The position numbers and the translations under genes are program-made. The notes beneath the pieces are model-generated. The model was not told where the DNA came from, did no database searches, and saw only the letters and a list, made by a program, of their open reading frames with translations. This document shows positions 11,722-23,314 of a DNA stretch of 64,000 nucleotides, one piece after another; position 1 is the stretch's first letter; every line of letters starts with the position of its first letter. The DNA comes from Panopea generosa (taxonomy: Eukaryota; Mollusca; Bivalvia; Adapedonta; Hiatellidae): positions 29,086,745-29,150,744 of the forward strand of contig CM055898.1 of NCBI GenBank assembly GCA_029582155.1. Direction: 5' to 3'.

Positions 11722-11902
11722 TTTGTGTCTCATTGTCGCTCACATCTCTCACTGCTGATTCAAGTGGGAAAATTATCAGTTACTTGCAGAGATTTGAGTA
11801 CTTTGAGGGGCATTTGAGTACTTGAGTACTTAGTAGGGATTAGTGGTTAACTGATAGTATGTTAGCCCTCAGTAGCATAAAAATTATGCTAAATATTCAA
11901 AG
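11722..11902 (+). mobile_element. SINE-A copy 3, head missing
   Basis: Begins inside the body ('TTGTGTCTCATTGTCGCTC') and continues through 'GATTCAAGTGGGAAAATTAT' and 'TTAGCCCTCAGTAGCATAAA' to 'ATTATGCTAAATATTCAA'. The tRNA-like head is absent, so the copy is 5'-truncated. It carries local duplications of 'TTTGAGTACTT'. Confidence 0.75.
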
Positions 11903-12867
11903 AAATAAACTTTTATACAGAATTTTCGGATTTTATTTCTTTGCCTTTGACCCATAAAAAGTCTGGCCTTATTTGTCTTTTTTTGCCATCACCAGCTTCA
12001 TTTTACGATGACAAAAATCTTCATGCAAATAAAAATATTTTAGTTTCTAATAAAGGTTATTATTACATATAGATAGACCTTTCGATAAAGCAGGCTGTCT
12101 CCAGAATGTAATGTGATTATATGGAGAATGATTGACAGTTGCACTACTCATGGACAGGAACTGTTATTATACTTTTTGATCTTTACGTGTCAATCGCAAT
12201 AAATTTTCATTTAGCACTATTTCTGAAAATGAGTGACCAACATGAGGAAAAATGATTTAAAATACATCAATATTATTCAGACCCTTAGTTTCATTTCTAT
12301 TTTTCAGAAAGGGGTACAACTCTGATTTTTACATCCCTTTTGCAAGTTTTGTTATATTTTGTGAAAAAAAGACTAAGTACAATATATAATTTAATTTCAT
12401 TATTTTTTATCGGTATGAAAAAAAAATCGTAGCAAAATTAATACCTATTTGTATTTTTTAATATTTATATTTATTTTTCAAAACTAGCGACACCACTGAT
12501 TTTATAAAAACTGTCTTTGTAAATATGTTTCAGACACTTACATTTGAAAATAATTATTTCTGTATGGCTGTATGTCCACTGGTGCACTTTCAGTTTGATT
12601 TGCTGGGTGAGCATCAGTTAAATTTTTTTTCAAATTTGCCGAATGTCCCTATAATAAAGTGGTTGGGGTCACAAGTACAGCCTGCGAGCCCTAGCTCCAC
12701 CGCGAGCCAATACAAATAAGAATCCTGGAGTGGTAATTATACAGTTTTAAAAAACAACAACACTTCTTTAACATGCTCCGAGAGTATAAACTGTAATAAA
12801 TGCAAAAGAACCTCATTTCAAATCATGTCCATATTTCATGGGGATTCCATTTCAGAAGTTTAAGTAT
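11903..12867. other. AT-rich sequence, nothing identified
   Basis: No supported gene. The 64-codon frame at 12525-12719 (+) ends in a slightly GC-richer patch, but no splice signals frame it convincingly. Confidence 0.4.
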
Positions 12868-12871
12868 TTTA

Positions 12872-13093
12872 CCTTTTACTTCATATAGACGCCTTTGGAC
12901 ACCTCTAATATTGAAAGCATTAATTCACCACGTATCAGCAATGGGTGAATTATGTTAATATTAACTGACAGAGTGGAAAACAGTGCAGGAAGTGTTCAGA
13001 TTGCTCGTTACGAGCAATCTGAACTCTTCCTGCACTGTTTTCAAAGGCCTTTTGTGATTGGTGCGGTAAAATGCATATTTATGTAGTAAAGGG
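12872..13093 (+). mobile_element. piggyBac-like MITE copy 1 (222 bp)
   Basis: Terminal sequence CC(T)TTTACTTCATA at the left and the complement, GTAGTAAAGGG, at the right. The flanks are TTTA (12868-12871) and TTAA (13094-13097). Exactly 222 bp separates the flanks, as in copies 3 and 4. The centre holds a large imperfect palindrome: 'CAGGAAGTGTTCAGATTGCT' pairs with the complementary strand just after it. TTAA targets with CCC...GGG ends are the piggyBac-superfamily hallmark. There is no coding capacity. Confidence 0.8.
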
Positions 13094-13097
13094 TTAA

Positions 13098-14409
13098 GAG
13101 TACCAAGGAACTATGCTAAGCAGAGCTAAAATTACAGACACACTGGTACAAAGATACCTAACCCATGCACACAAATCATACACCTTGTGGACCCCCCCCC
13201 CCCACCACCACCCCACCCCACCCCCACCAATAAAAAAATGTCAGGGATTGAAAGACACATGCCAGGTATTGAACCCATGCCAGGGGTCATCAGAACGGCA
13301 CGGTTTTGTAAGGATTGACCCTGCAAATGCCTGGAATACCAAACAAGCTTGGAATCAAACCAACAGTCAGTGATGGAGCCTACCACATAGTCTACAACTT
13401 AAGTGGACGCTTAACCACAGTTCCAGTTGTGGTTCATTAAAAAATGTTTTTCAAAAAAAAATAATATATAATATTTAGCACAGCTAGAGACATGGGTTGG
13501 GCTAAAACCACGAAATGATATTGAATACCAGATAATTTCTAGCCATACAGCCAAGACCACAATGTGACAACAGTGTATTTTGTTTAAGATGAAATGTCAT
13601 CTTTAATTATAGATATTACACAAATAAGGAGAATACACATCAATGGCAACCTGAAACATCCATAAAATGGTGTCGAAATGGACAAAGGTCAAAACATTAA
13701 TTTTCTGTCCAATCAGTAATAAAAAGATATATTGCTGATGGCAGTTGGTAATGTAACACATTTACCGAGTAAGGTGAAAAGGGTAATAAAAAGGCTATTA
13801 CTTGTTCAAGGTTACTGGAACTATCTTTGATTGCATTAGCTGTCTATCTACAGAGCATGTTAAAGAACCATAGGAAACACATCTATTGTTAGATAGTACT
13901 AATTTTGGCACACTGAGATCCTGAATTTTGATTTATCCCTCTTCATGATTTTCTAAGGTGTTTTCAGAAAGTATCTTTTTAGAACACCAGCTTTTTAGCC
14001 AAAAAGAATTCATTATTGCGTCCTTATATTGAAGAGATAATATATACCCATATTGTGCAATTTCATTCCAACATTACTGACAACAAACAGGGGATACACA
14101 ACTTAAAAACAGCATGCAACAAGTTTGGCGTTTTCTGAGAGACGGAGCTGAAGGCAAAACTGAACGTTGAATTGTTCACGCTGCCGCGTAACCAGACAGA
14201 AAAGTGACACCTAAGAAAATGTGACAAAATACCGTAAAGAATTTTTTTGTAATTTGCTTATATCTGTTATATGAATTACTGGTAATGAAATTGTTGGGAA
14301 AAACAGGAGTTTTGCCTGAAAACAGAATTCAGCAAACTCAATACTTCGTCCCAATTTTAATAAGTGCAAATCTGTCAGAAACTAAAGTATTTAGAAACAC
14401 AAATAAAGC
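13098..14409. other. mixed sequence with a C-rich tract
   Basis: A C-run with CACC repeats lies at 13191-13232. The open frames on both strands here derive from that low-complexity stretch. At 14110-14170 a slightly GC-richer patch has a 19-codon open frame, but it is too short to support a gene. Confidence 0.4.
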
Positions 14410-14550
14410 GGCCACCTCTAATAAGCAGCCACATTTGTTTTTTCCCATTTCTATACTTTTAGAGCAAATTAATCTGTATTAAGCAACCTGTCTTAAAAGG
14501 CCACTTTTGCTCCTTCCCTTGACTGGTTGCTTAAGACAGGTATGCTTGTA
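14410..14550. mobile_element. Tigger/pogo-like MITE copy 2, left end missing
   Basis: Carries the same interior as copy 1 ('CCTCTAATAAGCAGCCACAT', 'GGCCACTTTTGCTCC', 'TTGACTGGTTGCTTAAGACA') and the right end. The left CAGTCAAACC terminus is not recognisable. Confidence 0.6.
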
Positions 14551-14948
14551 TGTAGCACTTCTGCATTTCAGTAAGCAAATACCTATTTTGACAGCTTTCA
14601 GGATCACAATGATGTTAATGACGATCATCTATAGTTTTTGTTATTTATTTCCTATGATTAGAATTTAATGAAACTATCCAGAATTTAAGTTTAATGTATG
14701 TATATGCAATATCAAAAATGAAAAATACATGTTATCAAACAGAATATTTGTTATTACCTTCTCGACAATATGCTATCCTTGAAATTTGGCGAAAAAATGT
14801 AGGTTTTACAAAAGATGCGAAAAAATATTTAAAATTGTTCACGTCTAGTATTTTATTAAAACAAATACATAGATGCATGCAGTAATAATAATTGTCACGG
14901 AAAATGTAAATATATATAATAAGCTTGAATTTAACTGATTAGGATTTA
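14551..14948. other. AT-rich sequence, nothing identified
   Basis: Short ATG-initiated frames only; none has coding or splice support. Confidence 0.4.
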
Positions 14949-16170
14949 AAACAAGAGGGCCAAGATGGCTCTATATTGCTCACCTAAGTAACCTTGAGTC
15001 ACCTAAATTAAGTAGATTATATAATACATGTACACTCAAAATTCCAGAAAAACGAGATGGGCAAGAAGGTAGAAAATTGATTTGTTTTGAAGATGAAACA
15101 GATGCGTAGAAGAGTTCAAACTTGGTAGAGATTCACCCATGGTAAATGTCAGTGAAATTACATCGAAATCAGGTCAGTAGATTTTGACAAGGCTTTTGAA
15201 ATTTTACTATAGCTGCCTATATAGTAAACTAGCACCTCACTGTGGCGGTCATGTTTTTTAACAAATCACAATGGCTTGAACAAACTTGGTAAATGGTCAC
15301 CCAAGGAACATTTCTGTGAAATTGTTTTAAAAACGAACCATTCGTTTCTGACAAGAAGATTTTTTAAGTTTTTACTATAGCTTATATAGTAAACTAACCC
15401 CATCCCCTGGCCGCCATGTTTTTTGACGAATCACTACGGTCTGGACAAACTTGGTGAAGGGTCCTCCAAGGAACATTTCTGTGAAATTATTTTAAAATTG
15501 AGCCAGTAGTTTCTGACAAGATGATTTTTTAAGTTTTTACTAATTAAACTTGCCCCACCCCCTGACGGCCATGTTTTTTTATGAATCAAGATGGCTTGAA
15601 CAAACTTGGTAGAAGGTCACCCAAGGATCATTTCTGTGAAATTATTTTAAAATAGAGCCTCTAGTTTCTGATGAAAATTTTTTAAATTTTTACTAAAGCT
15701 TATATTGTAAACTATCACCACCCCCTAGAGGCTATGTTTTTTTACGAATCACAACGGCTTTAACAAACTTGGTAAATGGTCACTCAAGGAACATTTCTGT
15801 GAAATTATTTTAAAATCCAGCCAGTAGTATTTGACAAGAAGATTTTTTAAGTTTTTACTAATTAAACTTGCCCCACCCTCTGGCGGCCATGTTTTTTGAT
15901 GAATCAAGATGGTCTGAACAAACTTTGTGAAGGGTTCTCCAAGGAACATTTCTGTGAAATTATTTTAAAATTGAGCCAGTACTTTCTGACATGAAGATTT
16001 TTTAAGTTTTTACTAATTAAACTTGCCCCACCCTCTGGCGGCCATGTTTTTTGATGAATCAAGATGGCTTGAACAAACTTGGTAGAGGGTCACCCAAAGA
16101 ACATTTCTGTGAAATTATCTTAAAATCGAGAATCAAAATCTGAGCTGAAGGCTTACAGGTGAGCTAAAAA
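14949..16170 (+). mobile_element. dispersed element G with six internal tandem units
   Basis: The 5' end is 'AACAAGAGGGCCAAGATGGC', closely followed by 'TTGCTCACCT'. The 3' end is 'ACAGGTGAGCTAAAAAT'. GCTCACCT and AGGTGAGC are exact complements, so the ends can fold back. The interior repeats a 155-165-bp unit; 'GGCCATGTTTTTTGA'-type words lie at about 15251, 15416, 15571, 15734, 15889 and 16044. Units include 'AAACTTGGTAGAGGGTCACC' and 'ACATTTCTGTGAAATTATTT'. It is non-coding and non-autonomous, and its superfamily is unknown to me. A related 3' end is at 22195-22375. Confidence 0.7.
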
Positions 16171-16198
16171 TATATCAATATTTTTTCAATTTTGCAGC

Positions 16199-16402
16199 CC
16201 AGCAACAGTCTCCATGATGATTGATATACGACATTGTGTCTCATTATCATTCGTCTCTCACCGCTGATTCAAGTGGGAAAGTTATAAGTTACTTTTGGAG
16301 ACTTGTGCTCGAGTACTTGTTAATCCCAGGAAACAGTGGTAAGGTTAACTGATCGTCTGTTAGCCCTGGATGGCATAAAAATGATGCATAATATTCAATC
16401 AA
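16199..16402 (+). mobile_element. SINE-A copy 4, head missing
   Basis: Starts at the body ('CAGCAACAGTCTCCATGATG') and runs through to 'GATGCATAATATTCAATCAA'. It lies about 30 bp after the end of element G. The tRNA-like head is absent. Confidence 0.85.
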
Positions 16403-17694
16403 TTTTGCAATACAAATATAGCATCTTTTAATTTTTTTTTATAGAATGTATGGATAAATTCTGCCTAAAATCTCACAAAATCTCTGATACCCATTCTAAT
16501 GACAATACCCTTTACTGCATAATTGGAGAAAAAATATTTGATGAAAGAATAAGATTTCTATAATATTCTATATTCAGGTTAAATTGCTATAAACAATTAA
16601 CTGATGCCAGGATGCATATTTGGTATATTGGACACAATACAAGAGACCAATTTCAGGCATATCCGTAAATGAGAATGTCTTAAATAGGGTCAGTTGTAGT
16701 AAAATAGTGGCTGATCTGACAGGTGAAAGAAACACTATCAAACCATTTTACTTCTTATACATGTCCAAATTGTACACTACCCTTTTGTGTCTTTTGTTGT
16801 TTTTTCTTTATAAAGACTGAGCTGCCAAAACATTTGGACAAATTGACAAAGTTGTTTCCTTTCGTGCACAGAATTGGTGCACATGAACAAATGTAGAAAT
16901 TGTCTATAAGACACTGACAGTAGTATATTTGCCCCTTGCAGACCAAGACAAGAGTTTTCAACCATGTCATTATATAATAAACGGCCATAAAATTTCATAT
17001 TTATTTGCAAGAAAGTTGTTTTTTTAAAATGCAAGAAGAGTACTGGTAGATGAAAATAATGATGCATTTTATATAAAACAACTTATCTAAACAAAGGAAT
17101 GTGCAATATACATAATAATTCCAGAAGTGCACAATGTTGGGTTAACAACACACAAGAGATGAATATACAATTTTAAATCTAAATACCTTGTCTGTAAATG
17201 CTCATTATTATTTAAATGCATTTCTAAAAATCCTGTTTTTATCACACACCTGTCGAAAAATGCTTTTGTCAGAGACAAAAATATTTGAATTAAAAATGTC
17301 TGATGAGCAATATTTATCGCATCTCCCTTAGCAAGAGTTGTCCCAAAAACATCAAATCAAATCAAATAAATTTCTTCTTCAAATATTTGCTTATCAGTTG
17401 TGTTCATTATTTGATCATTGACACCTATATAGTTCCTCAAAAATTTAGATAGCAGTCAAAGTAACTCTGTCGCATATATAAGCCCCAAGTAATCCACCTC
17501 TCTTCAACTTGAGGTACCACCAATCCTCATGTCATACTGCTGTTTCCAACTACGGAATCATGTTGGGGCCAGGGGTGCTGACCAGGAGGTGTCTCATATT
17601 TGTACAGTTTCAAGTTAATAAACCCTAACTTGTGATAATGTTAACTAAATGAACACAAAACTTTTGAAGCGTGTACTAGGATGGCAACTGTTTG
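16403..17694. other. AT-rich sequence, nothing identified
   Basis: Three overlapping short minus-strand frames near 16755-17067 share no coding features. No repeats are recognised apart from A/T runs. Confidence 0.4.
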
Positions 17695-17933
17695 TTTGAA
17701 TATTTAGCGCCATTTTTATGTCATCGTGGCCTTATGATCAGTTTATCTAACCACTCTTTCCTGGGATCCTGGGAGATGAACCAGCACTCAAGCACACCCA
17801 TGCCCATAATAAACTGATAATATTCCACTTAAATCAGCTGTGACAGTTGAATGACAATAAGACGTAATGTCATATATCAATAATCGCAGTGACTGTGGCC
17901 AGGCGGGGATTCGAACTCATGGCCTCTGGATTG
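17695..17933 (-). mobile_element. SINE-A copy 5, head partly missing
   Basis: Left end 'TTTGAATATTTAGCGCC', body 'CTTTCCTGGGATCCTGG', right end 'GGGGATTCGAACTCATGG', which is the B box on the minus strand. The copy stops before the A box. The 39-bp satellite begins about 30 bp further on. Confidence 0.85.
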
Positions 17934-17964
17934 TTTATAAATCTAGGTGAGTACATGACAACTG

Positions 17965-19830
17965 TTAGTGTGTGCATGGAAACTAAATGTGTTTCTGACA
18001 ACTTTATATGTTATCATGGCAGTATATGTGTCTCTGACAGCTCTATCTGTTATCATGACAGTATGTGTGTTTCTGACAACTTTATATTATGCTATCATGG
18101 CAGTATATGTGTTTCTGACTATTATGGCAGTATGTATGTTTCTGACAACTCTATCTGTCATTATGGCAGTATGTGTGTTTCTGACAACTCTATCTGTTAT
18201 TATGGCAGTATGTGTGTTTCTGACAACTCTATCTGTTATTATGGCAGTGTGTGTGTTTCTGACAACTCTATCTGTTATCATGGCAGTATGTGTGTTCCTG
18301 ACAACTCTATCTGTTATCATGGCAGTATGTGTGTTTCTGACAACTCTATCTGTTATCATGGCAGTATATGTGTTTTTGACAACTCTATTTGTTATTATGG
18401 CAGTATGTGTGTTTCTGACAACTCTATCTGTTATTATGGCAGTATGTGTGTTTCTGACAACTCTGTCTGTTATTATGACAGTATGTGTGTTTCTGACAAC
18501 TCTATCTGTTATTATGGCAGTATATGTGTTTCTGACAACTCTATCTGTTATTATGGCAGTATATGTGTTTTTGACAACTCTATTTGTTATCATGGCAATA
18601 TGTGTTTCTGACAACTCTATCTGTTATTATGGCAGTGTGTGTGTTTCTGACAACTCTATCTGTTATCATGGCAGTATGTGTGTTCCTGACAACTCTATCT
18701 GTTATCATGGCAGTATGTGTGTTTCTGACAACTCTATCTGTTATCATGGCAGTATATGTGTTTCTGACTATTATGGCAGTATGTATGTTTCTGACAACTC
18801 TATCTGTTATTATGGCAGTATGTGTGTTTCTGACAACTCTGTCTGTTATTATGACAGTATGTGTGTTTCTGACAACTCTATCTGTTATTATGGCAGTATG
18901 TGTGTTTCTGACAACTCTGTCTGTTATTATGACATTATGTGTGTTTCTGACAACTCTATCTGTTATTATGGCAGTATATGTGTTTCTGACAACTCTATTT
19001 GTTATCATGGCAGTGTGTGTATTTCTGACAACTCTATTTGTTATCATGGCAATATGTGTTTCTGACAACTCTATCTGTTATTATGGCAGTGTGTGTGTTT
19101 CTGACAACTCTATCTGTTATCATGGCAATATGTTTGTTTCTGACAACTCTATCTGTTATCATGGCAGTATGTGTGTTCCTGACAACTCTATCTGTTATCA
19201 TGGCAGTATGTGTGTTTCTGACAACTCTATCTGTTATCATGGCAATACGACTGTTTCTGACAACTCTTTCTGTTATTATGACAGTATGTGTGTTTCTGAC
19301 AACTCTATTTGTTATCATGGCAATATGTGTTTTTGACAACTCTATCTGTTATCATGGCAATACGTTTGTTTCTGACAACTCTATCTGTTATCATGGCAGT
19401 ATGTGTATTTCTGACAACTCTTTTTGTTATCATGGCAATAAGTTTGTTTCTGACAACTCTATCTGTTATTATGGCAGTATGTGTGTTTCTGACAACTCTA
19501 TATGTTATCATGGCAATACATTTGTTTCTGACATCTCTATCTGTTATCATGACAATATGTGTGTTTCTGACAACTCTATCTGTTATCATGGCAATATGAT
19601 TGTTTTTGACAATTCATGGCAGAATATGTGTTTCTGACAACTTTATCTGTCACCATGGCAGCATGTGTGTTTCTGACAACTCTATCTGTTATCATGACAA
19701 TATGTTTGTTTCTGACAACTCTATCTGTTATCATTGCAGTATGTGTGTTTCTGACAATGCTTTCTGTTATCATGACAGTACATGTGTTTCTGACAACTTT
19801 ATCTGTTCTTATAGCAGTTTTCTTTTCTGT
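17965..19830. repeat. 39-bp minisatellite, about 48 copies (1.87 kb)
   Basis: The unit contains 'GTTTCTGACAACTCTATCTG' followed by 'TTATTATGGCAGTATGTGT'. Its 39-bp length is 13 codons, so it stays open in two plus frames and one minus frame for up to 365 codons. The 13-residue peptides (for example MAVCVFLTTLSVI) simply reflect the unit. Units lacking 2 bp ('GGCAATATGTGTTTC') at about 18595 and 19050 switch frame, which is why the open frames overlap in steps. A 27-bp short unit at 18112 and 18761 marks a higher-order period of about 649 bp. No signal suggests expression. Confidence 0.96.
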
Positions 19831-20380
19831 TCTTAAATTGTGTAAGATTAAAAACATTCTTATATTATAAAAGACGTTCAAAAGATAAATAGTGTGCTAT
19901 CCACTACAATGTTACAGTGACACCATTTAGAGACATTTTGTATTAAATGCACACATATACAAACCAGTATTCAGCCAACCAGAAGCTGAGACATTATGTA
20001 TATATGCATTGTAACATAAATCATGATGATGTACGTGCCACGATTAAGTGATCAGTCAAATATGGCTGATGGGAAATGTCATAAAATTAATGTCATTAGC
20101 ACAAATGTAGACAGTTTACATCATCAGGTCACATCACATCGACTATCAAATGTCAAAGGAAAAAAATGTCTGAATGGAAAAGAAGCGAGGTCATTTAGAG
20201 GATGTTTATAACTGTAACACATTTTCATTGAAAAAATAATTGCTACAAATGGGAAAGGCAAAAAAATCTAAAATAAAGTTTATAACAAATGCTACCACAT
20301 GATCAATGGAACTGATCAATAATAGTGTTAGATGACAATTTATCAAAATTGGCACATGTCCCTTTAAGAAGAGCCTCCAC
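19831..20380. other. AT-rich sequence, nothing identified
   Basis: A 62-codon frame at 20023-20211 (+) lacks support. No repeat is recognised. Confidence 0.4.
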
Positions 20381-20384
20381 TTAA

Positions 20385-20650
20385 CCCTTTACTTCATATA
20401 GACGCCTTTGGACACCTCTAATATAGACGCCTTTGGACACCTCTAATATAGACGCCTTAATTTTGACATCTCTAATATAGACGCCTTTGGAGACCTAATA
20501 TAGAAGGCTTTTCAATTATTAACTGACAGAGTGGAAAACAGTGAAGGAAGTGTTCAGATTGCTCGTTACGAGCAATCTGAACTCTTCCTGCATTGTTTTC
20601 AAAGGCCTTCTGTAATTGGTGCCGGAAACGCACATCTATGGAGTAAAAGG
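20385..20650 (+). mobile_element. piggyBac-like MITE copy 2, internally rearranged (266 bp)
   Basis: TTAA flanks at 20381-20384 and 20651-20654; ends CCCTTTACTTCATATA and GGAGTAAAAGG. It has the same central palindrome as the other copies ('AGTGTTCAGATTGCTCG' followed by 'CGAGCAATCTGAACTC'). Unlike the 222-bp copies it has about four tandem copies of a 25-bp subterminal unit containing 'GACGCCTTTGGACACCT' (about 20397-20505), and it lacks the 'AATTCACCACGTATCAGC' stretch. Confidence 0.85.
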
Positions 20651-20654
20651 TTAA

Positions 20655-20918
20655 GTACATGTAAACATCTAAGTTCCATGTCCTACATAATGATGCCAGT
20701 TTCAATTTATTAAGTACGAAACTTTTTCAGTGGGTGCCAGAGAGATTTTTCGAAAATGGGCACAAACTTTATAGCAATGAAAAAAAAAATACATGAAATT
20801 TAGGTATGCTACAATTCTTTCATTTTTTTTACTTCATTCCAGTCTAGAATATTATTCCAGATCGAAAATACTCATTGGCAAAAACAACTTCTTGATTTAG
20901 CATATTTCTGTATTAAGA
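20655..20918. other. AT-rich spacer
   Basis: Nothing identified between the MITE and the next SINE. Confidence 0.4.
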
Positions 20919-21178
20919 GAGACCGCGGCGTGGTCTAGTGGTAGAGCCTCCGTCTCGCATGCGGAAGGTCGTGGGTTCAATCCCCGGCCGGGTCATACCA
21001 AAGACTTTAAAAATGGTACTAGAAGCTTCCTCGCTTGACACTCAGCATTTAGAGAAGAGTTCTAGGTCTGGTCGGCCCCGGTGTCAGTATAATGTGACTG
21101 GGTGGGGTATCATACCATGTGTCTGCGGCATGATACTCCAGTTTGACAGCGCTTAGAATACTGTCTCAAGTAGATATA
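20919..21178 (+). mobile_element. SINE-B copy 3, tail missing
   Basis: The head 'GACCGCGGCGTGGTCTAGTG' with A-box-like and B-box-like ('GTGGGTTCAATCCCC') motifs resembles a tRNA. The body has 'AAGACTTTAAAAATGG', 'CTCAGCATTTAGAGAAGAG' and the core 'GTCAGTATAATGTGACTGGG'. The copy stops at 'CTCAAGTAGATA', before the CAA-repeat tail, and a minus-strand SINE-A starts within 10 bp. A 72-codon frame through it (VVGSIPGR...RCQYNVTGWG) is shared with copy 7 and is SINE sequence, not a gene. Confidence 0.92.
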
Positions 21179-21184
21179 TTCAAT

Positions 21185-21470
21185 TGACTGACTGAATATT
21201 TAGCGTCATTTTTAATGCCATCTAGGGCTAACAAACAATCAGTTAACCTAACCACTGTTTCCTTGGATCCTGAAAGGTGAACCAGTACATGAGCACTCCC
21301 CATTTGCAACTGATAACTTTCCCACTTGAATCAGCGGCGAGAGATGAATGACAATGAGACACAATGGTGTATATCAATCACCATGGATACTTTTGTTGGG
21401 TGGGGATTCAAACTCATGACCCCTTGATTGATAGTCAAACGCGTAACCAACAGAGCTAATCAGACCCAGC
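21185..21470 (-). mobile_element. SINE-A copy 6, full length
   Basis: Tail 'GACTGAATATTTAGCGTCA' at the left, body 'CCACTGTTTCCTTGGATCC', head at the right ('GGGGATTCAAACTCATGACC', then 'ACGCGTAACCAACAGAGC'). It abuts SINE-B copy 3 almost tail to tail. Confidence 0.9.
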
Positions 21471-22194
21471 TAATATATTTAAAAGAAAACAGCCACTATG
21501 AAATGAAAAATAATTCTTACTTGCATACCATTAGTTATCATTATAAAATATTCCCATACTTCATTAAATTATTATCACTGATTATAATACACGACACCAG
21601 TCAATTTTAAAAAAAGAAATCACAAAAAATCCCATTTCCATCATTTCTATGTTTTTGTATAAAAAACAAGAATCCTCTTCAGCCTGAACAAAAGAACAAA
21701 TCCTCTCCTTGACCAGAAGCAACTTGCAAACAATTAGAGGTCATCCAAATAACAATTCATCTGTGTCATGAAGATGATTGCACCATGTGTTTCTAATGAT
21801 TTTCTCAGAAACCTACAATAAACCAATATTCAGGTGTATCCACCATTATCTACAATAAAACATTAATAGAGATTAAGGTTGGCCCATTGTTATAACTGCT
21901 GAGAAAAGAAAGACGCCTGGAGGTTTGTCACAACTGTCTAACACTGATGGAATTATATTTTTTTCCCTCCATTGTCAAAATCAATATACAAGTAACCCTG
22001 ATGAGTGCAACTGTGATGCTTGCTGTATAAATGTCATAAAAGTTCAATTCTGATGGGATGTTGTACAGAGATAATTATTATAATGACACATGCCGGGAGA
22101 AAGCTTAGAGCAGCACACATTTAATTATGACCTTCAAGAAACAGATACAATGTATAATGGAAGAATTAACGGGAATATTATCATGAAACACTCA
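21471..22194. other. AT-rich sequence, nothing identified
   Basis: No gene-like or recognised repeat signal. Confidence 0.4.
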
Positions 22195-22375
22195 TTGATA
22201 GAGGGTCACCCAAGGAACAATTCTGTAAAGTTATATAAAAATTGACCAAGGGGTTTCAGAGGAGAAGTTAATAAAAGCTAAAAGTTAATGACGGACGACA
22301 GACGATGGACGACAAACGACGGATCACCAAGCGATCACAAAAGCCCACCTGTGAGCCTTTGACTCAGGTGAGCTT
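22195..22375 (+). mobile_element. element G, 3' fragment
   Basis: 'GAGGGTCACCCAAGGAACA' matches the G interior. It is followed by a GACGGACGAC-type stretch and 'GACTCAGGTGAGCTTA', the G-type 3' end. Its local inverted repeat CACCTG/CAGGTG is visible near the end. Confidence 0.65.
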
Positions 22376-22569
22376 AAATTGCTATAAATGTCTTAAAAAA
22401 TAAAATTAATTTTGAAATGAATGAAAAAACATCACATTATCATAGATAAATAAGATCCAGGGCTGTAATAAGAAGCCGGGATCCCCCCCCCCCCCCCTGG
22501 CTATTTTCATTTATGTTTCTTCCGGGTTTTTTTATCTGAGGACTCTCAGACCCCCCCCCCCCCCCCTTC
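22376..22569. repeat. two poly-C tracts
   Basis: C-runs at about 22485-22497 and 22552-22566, about 55 bp apart, in otherwise AT-rich DNA. Their lengths are prone to sequencing error. Confidence 0.7.
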
Positions 22570-22853
22570 TACTTCATATCGTCATTCGGGTCGATTCTAA
22601 GATGAAACAAATTTTACAATGATAAAACTGTCTGACAGATCAAATTGATATCAAAATGAAATCCTGTGACACATTTAATATGTCACAAAAATATGTTGTC
22701 ATTTTAATATGAATATCTATTTTAGTCTAACCTAGGTGTGTAGCCCAAGTTATATATATATATATATATATAGGCATGATTTATTGAAAAAAATGTTTTT
22801 GGTCAATTTTAAAATTTCAAAAAATCCTGATATATTCCCTTTTGTAGCAAGCT
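22570..22853 (+). repeat. dispersed element H, copy 1
   Basis: 'TTTAATATGTCACAAAA', 'TATTTTAGTCTAACCTAGG' and 'ATAGGCATGATTTATTG' recur in the same order at 44440-44818 and 62085-62505. A (TA)n tract at about 22752-22773 interrupts it. It is non-coding and unclassified. Confidence 0.7.
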
Positions 22854-22980
22854 CTGTAACTTAAGTTCTGGTGCAGCCGCCATACCTTGTCACTGTATTC
22901 TCAAGTTTCAACCCTGGAAGCTGAGTTTTAATTACTAAAATTGGATTCAATATCTACGAGTTCATTATTTTATCAAACTG

Positions 22981-23314
22981 CAGCAGTTGTCTAGTGAGTC
23001 AGAGCATCTGCCTTGCAAACATAAGGTTGTGGTTATGTCCCTAGCTTACCGAAAACTTGAAAAATGGTACAAAAAGCTTGCCCGATGCTTGGGACTCAGT
23101 ATTTAGATGATAGGTATTGCCAGCCAGGTGGCAGTATAATGTGACTGGGCGGGAGGGCTAACGTGTCTGCAGCATGACACTCCAGTATGACGGAGCTTAG
23201 TTAAGTAGACACCATTGTAATATGATTGAATTTGAATATTTAGCATCATTTTTATACCATGTAACTCTTTTAGTCGTGTGATTGAAAAATGTTGAAAGTG
23301 ATGCTAAGCACCTT
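22981..23314 (+). mobile_element. SINE-B copy 4, highly diverged, with a SINE-A scrap
   Basis: A decayed head ('GTTGTCTAGTGAGTCAGAG'), the core 'GCAGTATAATGTGACTGGGC' and the tail 'ATGTTGAAAGTGATGCTAAG' are present. At 23224-23261 it contains 'TTGAATATTTAGCATCATTT', the 3' end of SINE-A in antisense. This is either an insertion remnant or a chimeric copy. Confidence 0.7.

Noticed and set aside
17968-19065. A 365-codon open frame and its neighbours as protein-coding genes
   Set aside because: They lie wholly inside the 39-bp satellite, exist in several frames and on both strands, and only mirror a unit that is a multiple of three without stops.
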